Positions 8,928-21,506 of a stretch of 64,000 nucleotides of DNA are shown here, piece after piece (positions within the stretch are counted from its first letter, which is position 1; each line of letters starts with the position of its first letter). Location of the stretch: positions 124,001 through 188,000 of the forward strand of contig CAJNYU010002807.1 of NCBI GenBank assembly GCA_905331475.1. Direction: 5' to 3'. The notes below the pieces were generated by a model that searched no databases, was not told the origin of the DNA, and saw only the letters and a list, made by a program, of their open reading frames with translations. The position numbers and the translations under genes are program-made. Origin of the DNA: Rotaria socialis (taxonomy: Eukaryota; Rotifera; Eurotatoria; Philodinida; Philodinidae).

Positions 8928-11900
8928 ATGACCAACGCTACATTTGAATCATTGCCTAATGAAGTTTTGCTGATTATATTTGGTTATTTATCTACATTCG
9001 ATCTTTGTGAAGCCTTTCTTAATGTGAAGAATGTTCGTATCGAAAATCTTATTACGTCTATTCGCCATACTTTAGATGTTAGTTTAATGCATTATGACAA
9101 ATTACACCAATTTCTAAGCAAAATTAACGAGTATACCAATCGTTCTGTTGCGTTGATAGATTCTGTTGTACTTCATGATTCCTCTGCTTGCACGATGCTG
9201 TGCAATCATCTGGAAACAAGATTGAATGATTCTGAAGATTCGAACGACTGGTTTCGATCAATCAAGAAACTTCATATATTGAATTCGAATAGTTACGGAT
9301 ATGATTTGGTTCAGCCAATATTAAAGCCTTTGGTTTATGGTACGCACACATTAAAGTATTTGCATCTCGTATTCGACCGACCTGCATATTCCTACCCTAC
9401 AATACTTTCTGAACTCGTTCTTCATCGTATTTCAGTATATAGTATGATATTAGAAGTTGAACAAGGTATGTTGTTACACGCTATTGACTGAAAAAATAAG
9501 ATGATTGTCTACGCAGTAGCTATATGATAATACATGCCCTTAAAAGATATTCTTCTATAATCTTGGTTTAATCAAAGATTTTTATTTCATTAATAGACTT
9601 GAGGATAAAAACTTGTCAACAGGAATATCTAAAATCATCTCGTTACTAATGCATAACAAGTCAAAATAATATTTTATTGTTTAGTAAATAATGAATTATA
9701 TGCTGATTGTAACTTAATGCATATTGTGATTTGTGTAGCTGCTTTGTTGTACTTTCAAAACAAACCATATTTAGATTTAAGGAGCGAATTAAAGATCTTT
9801 TTTTATACAATATGTTTATTATGATACATATCAACATTGAACTTAGTTCAGAATACGAAATGAAACAAAATAATCGAAAAATTTATTCGGTACAACAGAA
9901 TCGAATCAATGTCTCTTATTCATTGTAGTTCTCACTTTATTACGTTTTTATTTTGCTTCTCAATGAAAAATTTATTTTAAGTTATCAAGGTACAATATAA
10001 ATTTATCCTTGTGCATATATGTTCATATATAGTTAGACACGACGTTTCATGAGATAGATGATAGCCTATGTCAATTTTGAATCAGTAGACGAGAGATTAT
10101 TTTATGGGTATAGTTAATTATTCTTGAAGTTATGATAATAAATTTTGTTTAACAAGTATAGGAACAAGGAGAATTAATTCTGCTTCATAATGTAGAACTT
10201 AATTGAACTAGCTTTTCTAATCTGCTATAACGCGATAAGTACTAATATTGGTTTTATTAATAGGTCACGAATTTTATCCAAACGAGCTCACAAAGGATTT
10301 CCACAAAATGCAACCCCTATATTGGCCGAATACTGTCAAACTAACGTTAAGTATTCAACACCCAAGCGAACTTATGCTTCTCTTGAAACGTGATGCTCTG
10401 CCTGCACTCGAACATTTGAATGTTACTAATGAGGATATACATACTGTTTTACCATTAAGCCAATACAAACCTGTATCAAATATCCAATTTTGTGAACATG
10501 ATTTGCGTCAAACAGCTGATGGTACTCGGTTGCGATCTTTAATATTACGCTTTATAACTCTTAGGGATGCTACTTTGTTACTTGGTTCATTGAGCATGCC
10601 TTTACTTGAAAAATTGATACTTGTTGATTTGTATGTTCACAGTAAGTTATCATTTGACGCTTCTTTTATCAATTATTCTAGTATCATCAATTGAAATCAA
10701 TTAGCTTCTTCCTGTATTATATAGATTGAATCATCAAATAGACTTCAGACAGGAAAGATTAGTATGATATACATGCAAAAAAATTTATTGATAGTCTAGT
10801 TTTTGCATGTTTTTGTTCTTTACCCTAGTCGTAAAAGCTATTATTGTCAGATCTATTTGGTTTCGAATATATACTTCTCATATCAGAATACTTATTTTGT
10901 TGCTAATACTGTTTTTATTTTTTCACAGCACTAAATCACATTGACGAATTTCAAAAACTTTGTGGCCCAACGCATGTACCTGCTCTCAAAAATCTCTACT
11001 TCTCATTTTGTTTTCCTCAAGACATGGAACATGTATTGCGAAAGAGTTCGTTCCATCGTAATGGAGAATGGCCTTTTGACAACATTGATTGTTACATAGA
11101 TGAAAGTTTGATTGCTACTGGTCGTCTGCACGATTTTGCCACGACGACACTATTCATCGTCTACAAACGACCGATCAGTGTCTTGTTACAACACAGGCGA
11201 ACTTTACATAATCATCGATTTGCAACACACGCATCTGCTCCCATCTTTACAACGCGAAGACAATCACTTCTACTGACTTACGATAAAATAGACAAGCCCG
11301 ATGAGCTGTTTAAAACCTTACAAGTACTTGCAAGGTGTTCAGTTGATAAACTACATTTGAAATATCGAGGTGACCAGGTAAATGTATGAACTGAAAAGCG
11401 AAAAAATATTTATGTTAAAATAGTTTTTGCACCCTGTCCAAAGTGAATTGAAGGAAGTATTTTTCTGATGTTCTCGGTTTCGAGTTAAAGTATAAAAGTG
11501 CCTAAAGCATGTAAGGAATGTTTTTGCCTTCAATAGATAACAAAACTATTTGATATACTTGAACTAATTTAAGATACTTCCTTATTCAACCGGTCGAGTC
11601 AGATCGTTGCAACTGAACTCAAATTGAACTTACCGTCCATGTTGGACATAGATTGAATGATGATTTTAGACAGTTCTTGAAAGCTATCTTACGCAATTAA
11701 ATCTATTTTTATGAATTCAGTAATTGTTTCCTCTGATATTTTTTCTTTACTCAAGGTCTTTCGGTTGAGAACAGTTCGGTTGATATTAGCTTGATGTTTC
11801 GGAAGTTCAAAAATTGGAATCCACGATAGTTCATACACCAAAGTGGAGTATTGCTCGCTAAATTGAATTGCAATAGAATCTCAAACTTCAAAATAACTTA

Positions 11901-13485
11901 AATTTAAACGTTTCTTTCACCCTAATCATACTGTTCAGTATGTATTCATGAGTATTAGTAAAGATTTTCAAGTTTGCCTGGGACTGAAAGAATTATTTTC
12001 AAAGATTAATGCTACTAATAATGTCAGATATATACAATCAGTATTTAACGTGGTAAAAGAAATATAGGACAAAAAATAATTACTGCAATTATTACAATTT
12101 TTGGCTATATATATATATCTTGAGAAAAAAATTGAAAACGCGTACTAGGAGAAATCAAATTGAGATATCTAAACAAAATTCGTGGAAAACAGAGAAAAGT
12201 TCGGATTACCAGAACACGAAATACACAACAAAAGCTAAAGTGTAGGGCAACAATTCTGCATTTAATTCATTTTAGATGCTGCGCTGTAGTGCAATATCGT
12301 GGGAATATGGTTACCTTTTTTTCGAAAGAGCTATGTCTAGCGCAAGCCTAAAAAAAACTCGCGACGGACTACATGAATGCTGTGCTTCACACCGCATTAA
12401 AAAGATATGTATTGAAATTGTGAAACACGATGAAAATTTCAGAGCAAAGGGTGTCAGAAAACTTTTCCACTACCTTCTTCTTGAAAATGTTTTAGTTCAA
12501 TGATTATTTGACGCTATCAGATAAATGATGAGATGCGTCAAATTCGCAAAATAATGGGAGTTGATATTGGCAAAAATCCTTTGATATAAAAAGATCGTAG
12601 AAAAAGTTTAGCCACTTGCTTTTGCCTATTTTATATGTATTATCAAAGGAATATGAAACTAAGTGCTACTGTCATGATCAATCTTGAATGAGAATTAGTC
12701 CAATTCATGTTTGAGAGTATCCTATTTCTTGATGAAAAATCTGACTAATAAACGTTACTATGTCGTTATCTTCATTTTCTTGCTGTGAAAATGCGATTTT
12801 ATAAGCTTTGAGAACAGGGTGGCATAGATATTGAGAAATCGCACGTATTGTTTTCTTATCAAAATCATAAAAAATATCTAAAGAAATTTAAACCAAAAAC
12901 ATGGATGATTAATGCTTATTTTCTTTTTAGGCAAATGTGTCGATGGCATCAAACTGTGCTCTTAGTGGTAACTTGTTTCTTCGTCATCTAAGATCTATGA
13001 CTTTTGATTTCGAGTCAATGTCAATCAAAAGATCAGCGACTGTAGCTATTGTTAAACAAATACTTCATGCGTCACCAAATCTTTCAGATCTTGTAATAGA
13101 TTGGAGCGATTTTTGTCATTGTTCACAAACATATTCAAACTTAAAGCACTTGCATCTCATACTAGACCGAATATACCCGGAACCAAAGCAGCATTTTGAT
13201 GTTCGTCGATTAGCTCAATTAGCACCTCATTTATGTTCTCTGGAAACAAGTGGTGCGAATATTATGCTGGATGAAAATTTAGTGAAATTTGTGTTGAAAA
13301 TTATTCGTCAATTTGATCAACTAGTGTATTTAACATTAAACAAAAACAATCTTTATAAATCGAAAGAAAATAAAAAAGTTATATTTAAAGAAACTTTAAT
13401 AGCAGCTGGTCATAATCGAGTATTTGATTGTAATAATATTCGAATTCAATTTTATACACGTGATGCGTTATATATTTGGCTTTGA
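8928..13485 (+). CDS. F-box protein with leucine-rich-like C-terminal region, four exons
   Basis: Exons 8928-9465, 10264-10641, 10929-11377 and 12931-13485 join in frame through GT-AG introns of 798, 287 and 1,553 bp to give 639 residues. Residues 5-45 (LPNEVLLIIFGYLSTFDL) form an F-box, the motif that binds Skp1 in SCF ubiquitin ligases. The rest has spaced L..L.L repeats (LKYLHLVFDR, LRSLILRFITL, LKHLHLILDRIY) like the divergent leucine-rich domains of rotifer F-box proteins, which would select the substrate. The substrate is unknown. AATAAA lies at 13511-13516. The long third intron carries a copy of a dispersed repeat near 12358. No lesion is visible, so it should be functional. Splice sites are assigned by eye from frame continuity. 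Confidence 0.8.
12358..12402 (+). repeat. Copy 1 of a dispersed ~44-bp repeat with a palindromic end
   Basis: It begins ACTCGCGACGGACTACATGA and ends CACACCGCATTAA. It lies in intron 3 of the F-box gene and matches, with few changes, the reverse complement of 30172-30215. The end is an imperfect version of the ATGCGGTGC/GCACCGCAT hairpin. Confidence 0.65.
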
Positions 13486-13510
13486 TGTTAAAACGTTGAG
13501 AATTATTTAT

Positions 13511-13516
13511 AATAAA
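13511..13516 (+). promoter_or_regulatory. Polyadenylation signal AATAAA for the F-box gene
   Basis: The hexamer lies 26 bases downstream of the stop codon, overlapping a second AATAAA. Positional support only. Confidence 0.4.
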
Positions 13517-14614
13517 TAAATTTTGTACGTCAATGTAAAGATGAAAAAAAAGAATGATCATCAAGTGTGATCTGATGAAACTCGATAGTTCAACTAGAAT
13601 TCATTTTTTATTTTAATTCGCATAAATGATTGAAGCATTGAAATTGGTCAATCGAATAAAAGAAACGCATTTGCATACTTCGTTTGATTAGCGAGGTCGA
13701 TTAATGAAACTTTATTGTAATTAGATTGATTTAGACAATGTATTTTTGTCACCATCTCTTGTAAGATTGGTTTTTATTATAATGAACAAAGCGTTCGCAA
13801 TATATATCTTATCTTTTATTATTACAGATTTATTTCACAGATCGAATAGTTAATTATACGTTTTTGATATAACCTTATTTGCGACATTTAATAGTTTTGT
13901 GAGAAAATATATTACTTGCAATCGCATTTGATTCGTATGAGAAATCTTATATCATCATGTTTATTACTATTTAAAAAAAGATGTAATGTTGAAGGGACGT
14001 TGTTTTGTGTATCTGATTACAAACATAAAGAATTAAGTATTGATTGTTCTTTTAAAAAAATGGCTTTGTAATACTTCCAATTCAACTCAAAGAGCATGAT
14101 AACTGTATCTGATGTTTGTGTTGCAATCTTCAACGAAATTTCTTTTTCAAACAAGTAGAAATTCTTTATTCATCAATTTGATGATAATATTTTGTCAATT
14201 CAAACATTTTATTCGAATATTTTGTTTCGAATAAAAAATAAATCTAAAATAAAATTTGCAAAATATATATCAATTATTAATGTCATATTTTTTTTTGTAA
14301 CTTTATAGCGATTAATACATGTTAACGATGATCTTGATCACACATATAATGTATCATCAATTGTGTTTGTAAAGAATAATTATATCTAATTAATATATAT
14401 AAGTTTGAGAATTTTCATAGATGCTTTAAAAATGCAAGGATAGTATTCCTCGAGAAAGTAATTGTAACTATAGTAACAGTTGATAGTATGTATAAATTCA
14501 CGTGTCACGTATAGATACATGTGCATGAATATATGTCATTCTTTTTTCTCTTCTCTATCATAACAATCCAGATCATTCATTACTTAACAAGCTTTTAACT
14601 ACCAAAGATTAACA
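13517..14614. other. Intergenic, AT-rich; likely contains the promoter of the next gene
   Basis: No coding sequence was seen. A TATAAA-like box (about 14490) and CACGTG sequence stand roughly 110-130 bp before the start codon at 14615; whether they are used is unknown. Confidence 0.3.
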
Positions 14615-16111
14615 ATGACATCAACAACAAACGATCAGTTGATAAATGATATAGAGATGGATCATTTTGGATGTTCCACTCATCGTTTATCAACTACAGG
14701 TATTAACTCATGTGTTTCATTTATTATTCTTTTGAATCATGGTGAACACATATTCATGGAACATAGAAGCGACGTTTATTTTCCTACGTTATTGAACATG
14801 GAAAATGTTCGTCTATGCTTCGAAAATATTGCTGAACATATTTGTAGAATTCAGCCACAATCAGATGTCACGTAAGTTCCACAAATAACAAGCTTAAAAA
14901 CTAATAAGCTGAAGTATTATTACATAAGGATTAATTTGTCTTTGTTGCTTTTTTCCTCAGTGAGTCAACAAAGATATCTTTAAGTATACGAAGTAAATCG
15001 CAGATTTGTATGGTGAAACTGTAGCTAAAAGAAACTTCAACTAAGTTCAGCGTTCATGAACAGGAAATATAAAGGATTGGTTTTCGCAAACAAAAGTATA
15101 AAACGTTTATCATTGAAAAATAAAGATTGATAAAAGTATAAGCTTCACAAAGATAAAATAATAAATGTATATTCTGATCGTAGAAATTAAAAGCAAACAT
15201 GATTATAAGCAAAAATATAGAGAGTTAATATGAAATAATGGGACAACCTATTTGTTGATTGTATATAAATACCCAGGTCCAACATTACGGCCGTATATAC
15301 ATCGTGTCGTATACGATTGCTAGCGGTCTAAACTGACCGCTTACGGCCGAGTGTTTTTGATCTGGGTAGCTCAATGTTAAATGGTTACATAAAACTGTAA
15401 CCTTATTTATATGGATGATCTAATTGAAAGAAAATTCGTTTTCCTTTATTAGACTAGATATTTCTCTTCATTGCCTAAAAATGAATAATTTTGAATTTTT
15501 ACTTACTATATTAAGGAATTTTATATTTTGCTTTTAAAAAAAGAAATTCTTAGTTTGTTCTAATTCTTTAAAAGGCGAATGAACATCCCTCAGTAGAAAA
15601 CATCTCTTAGTAGAGAAAAATTCATTTAAATAAAAGAAATCTTTGCAGGGGTATTGTGATGTTGGGAGGTATTGATAATCAACTACGGTCAAGCGAACTT
15701 CAAAAATGCATTAATGAAGTTATTGAAATTGGTGTTGATAGCAATGATACAAATAAATCACGCCATTTTAAACAATTATTCAATAATATAATATGTAATG
15801 ATGTGTGTTTTAATATTGCACCCAAAGGAAAACGAGGCATAGAATCAATTACTGGCGAGCCGTGCTTTGATTTAATTGTTGATAAATATATTGGAGATGG
15901 TGATGGTTTAATAGTTGTAGTTCAACATATCAAGAAATTTGTAACATCTGATATAATAATTGGCGTACTGGCTATTGGAATAAAAAGCAACAATAGATGG
16001 TTTATCATTGATAAATACGAAGCAAAAAATAATCAAGGTAAAATAAATAGTTTTTTGTCACCGTTCCACGAAGAGAAAAACATCAGAAGAAAATCGAAAA
16101 ATGACGATTAG
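14615..16111 (+). CDS. Protein of unknown family, two exons
   Basis: Exons 14615-14871 and 15649-16111 join in frame (GTAAGT donor, TTTGCAG acceptor) to give 239 residues. I do not recognise the family. Exon 1 gives a 29-residue Ser/Thr-rich lead and then INSCVSFIILLNHGEHIFME and a VRLCFENIAEHIC helix. Exon 2 opens with GIVMLGGIDNQLR and later shows DVCFNIAPKGKRG, ESITGEPCFDLIVDKYIGDG and SDIIIGVLAIGIKSNNRWFI. The alternation of beta-like hydrophobic strands and Gly-rich turns suggests a compact alpha/beta domain, possibly an enzyme. The tail (from about residue 220) is charged and ends KSKNDD. There is no signal peptide or clear membrane helix, and no frame lesion. The 777-bp intron carries a small MITE at 15270. 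Confidence 0.7.
15270..15368. mobile_element. 99-bp MITE with TACCCAGRTC inverted ends
   Basis: The left end TACCCAGGTCCAACATTACG and the right end (reverse-complemented TACCCAGATCAAAAACACTC, then GGCCGT) form inverted repeats. The outermost TA on each side could be a TA target duplication, as for Tc1/mariner-type MITEs. The middle contains a further palindrome, AGCGGTC ... GACCGCT. It lies in the intron of the unknown two-exon gene and is markedly richer in G+C than its surroundings. Confidence 0.6.
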
Positions 16112-17882
16112 TATGAGAAATCATTTCAAAATTTAGATGTGGACATGTTGTTTTTGTTGAACGCACGCGACTGTTTATTTGCACGTAATATTTTATTACT
16201 GTGTGCAACAAGACGGAAAAAACTTATTCGAGGCATTTCTGTCTAATTACTTGAATGATTTCGAAAGAGGTTTCCCTTTTTCACCTATATTCATAATATT
16301 AACTGTATAAAATCAAAAGAAATTTACATCAAGCGTACTTAATTCACACTAATTTGCTTTAAATTAAAACTGGCTTTTTATCTTTCACTAGATTTGCCTA
16401 ATTCTTAAAAGAGTGAGACTCAGTTACGTAAGTCAGTTGATTGTCTTTTGAATTTTTTTTTACAATCGATTATGTTTGGACAGTGAATGCCAATGTTGAT
16501 AGTAAAATTAATGATAACATAATAAAGACATCTTACGTTAGATATTATTCTACGCAGGCATCATATATTGGAAATCAAAATAAATCAAATGATAAATAAT
16601 ACTTTGAAATAAACTCTATATACTTGATTGAACCTATCTTCTGAGGAGACTCGTTCATATTTTAACTGTGCGTATATAATAAACTTGATAGAATCTAATA
16701 TCTTTAATCGCAATGATCAAGTCCATGAGAAGCATATTTCCATGGGTTCACGTTACCAGCTGTCACAGTCAATTTAAAAATTCCTAGTGACTTCAAAATA
16801 TATTTAAGGAGCCGCAGTAACACCGTTGATATTCATACTATTGTGTTCGATGAAGTAATTCATGTATAAATATTTTGAATAGTCAACTTGAAAACTATAC
16901 ATTGAATCTCCGTTCAACTATTGTTATTGATGTAATTTATTTGAAACTTTAAATAATCATTTGTAAACCAATATCCTTAGTGAGATTTATAATAGATAAA
17001 TATATCAAGCATTGATTTAAGCGACAAGAGCAAAATAATATAAAATTTACTTTGACTAAATAAGTTATATTTTAATCAACTAAGATTTTGAATTACTGTT
17101 CTCATTTCCAATTGACGTAAGACTGGATCCTACTATGTAAGCAACAATTTTATCAACATCATTCTGCATTAGTGTTGAATTGGAGCAATTATTATTTTTT
17201 CTCAGAATATTTAATATCTTCAAAGTAAAAATTAAACTGTGAACAATCCTTTTGATTTTTATAGACTAGAATATTGAGTATTGTTGAAATTCTATACTAG
17301 AGAAATTTCCTGAAAAAATTATTGCATATAAAGATCATAATTATTGTATTCCAACGTTGGAATCATTACATTTGTATAGGACAATCATCGTACTATTGAA
17401 GATTTCATATGAGATAGTAAATAATAGATTTAACGAATCTTAAAGTATTTTTTCATCTGAGATCACCGCGTGGATCTTCACTGCAGCATTGCATTTTCAA
17501 GAGGTTTTTTATCTTAGTATTTATCATTTACAGATGTGTTCAAATAAAACAAAACAAAAGGTGACAAATATTTCATGATACACTCAAACTAAATGACCAA
17601 TTAGATACAGAATAAAAGAAATAATCTCGAGACTTTTACGGAGTGCATTCATAGTGCAAAGAACAACAATGTTATTAAATGAAATCATGTTGTTCTAGAA
17701 GATTCAGTAGTAGATATATTAATTAAAAAATCAAGTATGATGTCACTCATATTGATACACAATCGAACGATGCCTTCTATTCATCACATTGAAATAGATA
17801 AAATTTAATTGGCAGTTACTTTTAAAAAGAACTTGTTAGATTCTTCTGTAACGATTACTAATTCAACTTCATTCGATTTTAG
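16112..17882. other. Intergenic, AT-rich, nothing recognised
   Basis: No protein-like frame, repeat or RNA gene was seen. The stretch ends with a pyrimidine-rich 3' splice-like sequence (TTCGATTTTAG) at 17882. Earlier exons of the gene fragment that follows were looked for here and not found. Confidence 0.35.
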
Positions 17883-18696
17883 ATAAAACAGAACGCGAAC
17901 TGAATTATCTACTTGATGCGACAAACCACTTTTGTTTACGTGCTAAAGCTCTTGGTGCAGTGGAAGTTCAGGGTGATATGGCGAGATATCTATTAAATTA
18001 CGGAAAAACAGTGTCAAAAAAACAACAGTTGATCTTGAAAGTCAAATAAGTTTGAATTTTTCTGATCGGCTAATGTACAAGGTAAAAATTTCGTATTTCC
18101 ATGTAATGCAAACTTAATAATTGAAAGTCGAAGATCGATTCTCTTTTATATTTGTATTGTTATCTCCTAAGTCTGATCGTAAAAGTGCAATATAAATTTT
18201 ATTTTATTTTATTCGATAATTAGTGATGCACTGGCAGGTCACTTTTTTGAGCTTCAATTATATTTTATTCCTCATATTTTCTTTCGTGTACCATGATCAT
18301 AATAAAGCTCTTTATACAATGTAATTTTTCGTCAATCAGGGCCCGCGCGAAGAACCTAAGATTGAGGGGAATGGGGGAAGGAGTTTTTGGAGGGTGGTAA
18401 AGGGAGTATTTGCAACGAAATTTTGCAAAAACAAAAAGGTAAAACATACAGAAAGTCTATTGTTACTGACAAAAGTTGAAAATTTTCAATTGTTGCGAGA
18501 GAGGAAGATGTACATTCCCTCCTACTTTCGCGGCCCTGTCGTCACTTATGATAAGTATTCTTTGAAAATTTGCTTCCTGTGTCAAAAGAATGTTATATTA
18601 AATGCAATATCTTAATTTAACTTTAAAATCAATTTTTAGAATCCTGAACCTTCAAATGGCGGATTGGCAACGTATGACGATGATAATGCATTTTAA
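17883..18696 (+). pseudogene. 3' terminal exons of an unrecognised gene, frameshifted and without 5' part
   Basis: An exon-like block at 17883-18081 follows a good acceptor and reads ERELNYLLDATNHFCLRAKA and ALGAVEVQGDMARYLLNYG. The frame then shifts at a run of seven A (about 18015-18021) and continues TTVDLESQISLNFSDRLMYK to a GTAAAA donor. The second block, 18640-18696, follows TTTTTAG and reads NPEPSNGGLATYDDDNAF then TAA, in frame with the shifted part. No start codon or earlier exon is recognisable upstream. The sequence looks conserved and helical, but I cannot name the family. A slipped A-run and loss of the 5' end point to a pseudogene; a sequencing error in the A-run would leave only the missing 5' exons to explain. 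Confidence 0.55.
18337..18538. mobile_element. 202-bp hAT-type MITE with CAGGGCC ends
   Basis: The left end CAGGGCCCGCGCGAAG and the right end CTTTCGCGGCCCTG are inverted copies, starting CAGGGCC as many hAT elements do. Flanking 8-mers TCGTCAAT (18329-18336) and TCGTCACT (18539-18546) match at seven of eight positions. It lies in the intron of the gene fragment 17883-18696, is G-rich inside and has no transposase. Confidence 0.75.
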
Positions 18697-21506
18697 ATAG
18701 ACCCATGTGTTCAAGAACATACATATATATGTAGGCAATAAAAAAAATTAGTTTATACTTAAGAAAAAACGAAAAATTTTGTTCTCATATACTTTCATAA
18801 TTGAATATGTGCTGAAGAAATATTTCAGGCATTGATTTTTCATTCACTCAACCACTCTCTCAGTTCTTTTTAAAAGCACTGATGATATTATACAAAAACA
18901 AGTTCGATTCAATTGTTTGATGATTGAAATAATCGATGTTTAGAATGTATTTCTCCTTGAATTGATTTACAATGATTGGCAATTTCTAAATTCAATTGAA
19001 TCATATTTATTATCATAGGTATATTATTATTGAAGATTGATTTATTTATGATGTATACAAATTCTTGATAGACTCATGCAAAATATCACTTTGAAAATAA
19101 TGCAACTTATACCCAAAACCAAAGGAATAGAAAGTATATAATTTGTAGCTTTTCATGAATTACTGACTATCGAAATTCTACACATGATCTGCATATACTA
19201 GTAGTATTGAGATACGAAATTAATTTTTGAATACTGAATTATCTAAGTTCAAAATGATATTAGTTAAATAGCTACAATTCTATACATAGTTGGAAATCAT
19301 TGTACGACACTTCGATATCAATGCGGCGACGAAAATTTCATTTTGTTCCTTTGGAATAAAATGATTTGCTTTACGTTTCGTTCTGGTCAGTATTGACCTA
19401 GCAACTAATAGTTTTATATGAATATGCATTTTTTTATTATCGAGGAGCATATACTTCATTACTATTAATTAGCTTCTACCACACACGTCTTTGTTTGATT
19501 CCATATTAATTATTCTGATCATCCATTAATTGATTCGAATAAAAAAGTAAAAGTTCAAATCAAGATATGGTGTTTTTTTTATCGATTGTACAGAAGCACA
19601 CAAAAAGAGATGATGAAAAGTTACTCATTGGAAAATCTCAATGATTAAATGTGTTTTATATTTTTATTCTTGCGTGGTATTCATGAGTACTTTCATGTTA
19701 TCTTGCCGACTGCATAACTAGGTATGAATTAATATATATTCTATTCATTTTCATTTAGAATTGTAGATAGTATGTATCTAACCAATATCAAACATTTGTA
19801 TATAAGCAATAAAACGCTGAAAAATTGGTCATTTTTTATAATACTTTTCGATTTATTTTTATCAGTATTGATTTATCATTCTCCTCGGAAAACACATTTT
19901 CATATAGATCGTCGTATAAACTATTAGTGCTATGAAATATATTGTGAATTTTCACATAGCATAAACTTGAAACTTTGCTTCTTTGATACAATTCAGTTCA
20001 ACGATAACTTTCTCACCATGTAGCTATTTGAAAACACATTATTGGAAAAAAAAAGTGACCAGAAGAAAGTGTAGTATTCATCGATATCGTCTAAATAAAG
20101 TTCGAATGACATGATACTAAATGCTAGGGATCAATAAGTAACTAATTGTAATTCAAAACCTTCAATATCGATTCTGTTTAACATAGGAGATTAATATTAC
20201 ATCCAACAGTAATGATTTTTTATATTTGTATATCTATACACGAATTCGCGTATGAAGTTGATGAAATAGTGAAACGACAGACAACTTCAATCGATATTAT
20301 TTGTCTCGTTCTTTCGACAGAAACAAATAATTATGGTTTTTATAATAATTTAAAACAAATTTATATTATAATTTACAGTTATAGCTACTTGCGAACATAC
20401 TTGAAGAGTAAATGAAAAGATCGAATATTTCAATGATTTCATATTTTGAATACGTGCAAATATGTGTATCTATTGAAATTTATTGCAAAGCGCGTGACAA
20501 TATCAAGTAACAAAGTTTACAGATAGCTCAAATCTGTTTCAAATACGTAGTATAAGACCTATGTTATAGAATAAGTACAAATCTTTATAAGAACTGAATG
20601 TTTATTTTAATATAAAATAAAACATCGTTTTATATTATATTACAATATGTTGCTATGAGACAAACTACAGTAGTTTTCTCTCTTCTCCTTATCTGAAGAA
20701 ATATTTTTTTCTTACCATGGTCTCGTAACTGACACTAAATTTGTCTTATTCTTGTTTCTTTGATCTTTTCCATTGATTGTAAGAAAAGGCTGTTTCTGTG
20801 TATGGAAATTTGTAGTGAAAGACGGAGTGATAGATTATTTCTAATTTACTTTCAACCAATTAGTATATAATGACACATTCAATCTTAATCTCATTGCATT
20901 AGACTCATAAAACAAACTTAATTGTTCATCTGAACTAGTTAGTATTTAATAAAAATGAAAGACAAAACAGGTCAAAGTGCGGACATTCTCTATTTACTCT
21001 TTACTATAATAGAATTCTCGAGACAATGGTAGATCTTGACGACGAAAATCTATATCCTTATTAAAGAGATAATTTATCGTACCTTGATAATATAGTCTTT
21101 CTTGCAATATACGATTTTGTTTTTTTGAATCAACACTCATTCCTTTAAATCAGTTTATTGTAGACAATAGACGTCGATAAAAATAACGAAAGATAGTAGA
21201 GATTCTTTTTTTTAGCTCTAATGTTGAAAAAAATGATTTGATGGTCTTTTCGTATGAAATTCAGGGAGTTTTAAAATATTCTATGTCAGATACATTCTGA
21301 TGAAGAATGCAAACTTGGATTTTATCATAAGAATTTAGCTTTTCTTAATAGCAAGTATACGAGAGACTGTCATTAGACTCATAATCTACCGAGTGAAAAT
21401 TCTTGCTTCATATAATAGCTCTCTCATTAAGATATGCAATATAATAATAATAATGATGAAATGAAAAAATCATATGATGTTTATTTTTAAAGAACATAAT
21501 TGATTT
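18697..21506. other. Long AT-rich intergenic stretch, nothing recognised
   Basis: About 2.8 kb with only short low-complexity frames. No repeat pair, MITE ends or RNA gene stood out by eye. Confidence 0.35.

Noticed and set aside
12160..12503. Two overlapping open frames in the F-box intron
   Set aside because: Low-complexity basic composition, no family likeness; they cover a dispersed repeat.
20212..20415. 67-codon open frame in the 18.7-21.5 kb intergenic stretch
   Set aside because: Composition is Ile/Tyr-rich as expected from AT-rich non-coding DNA; no splice context.
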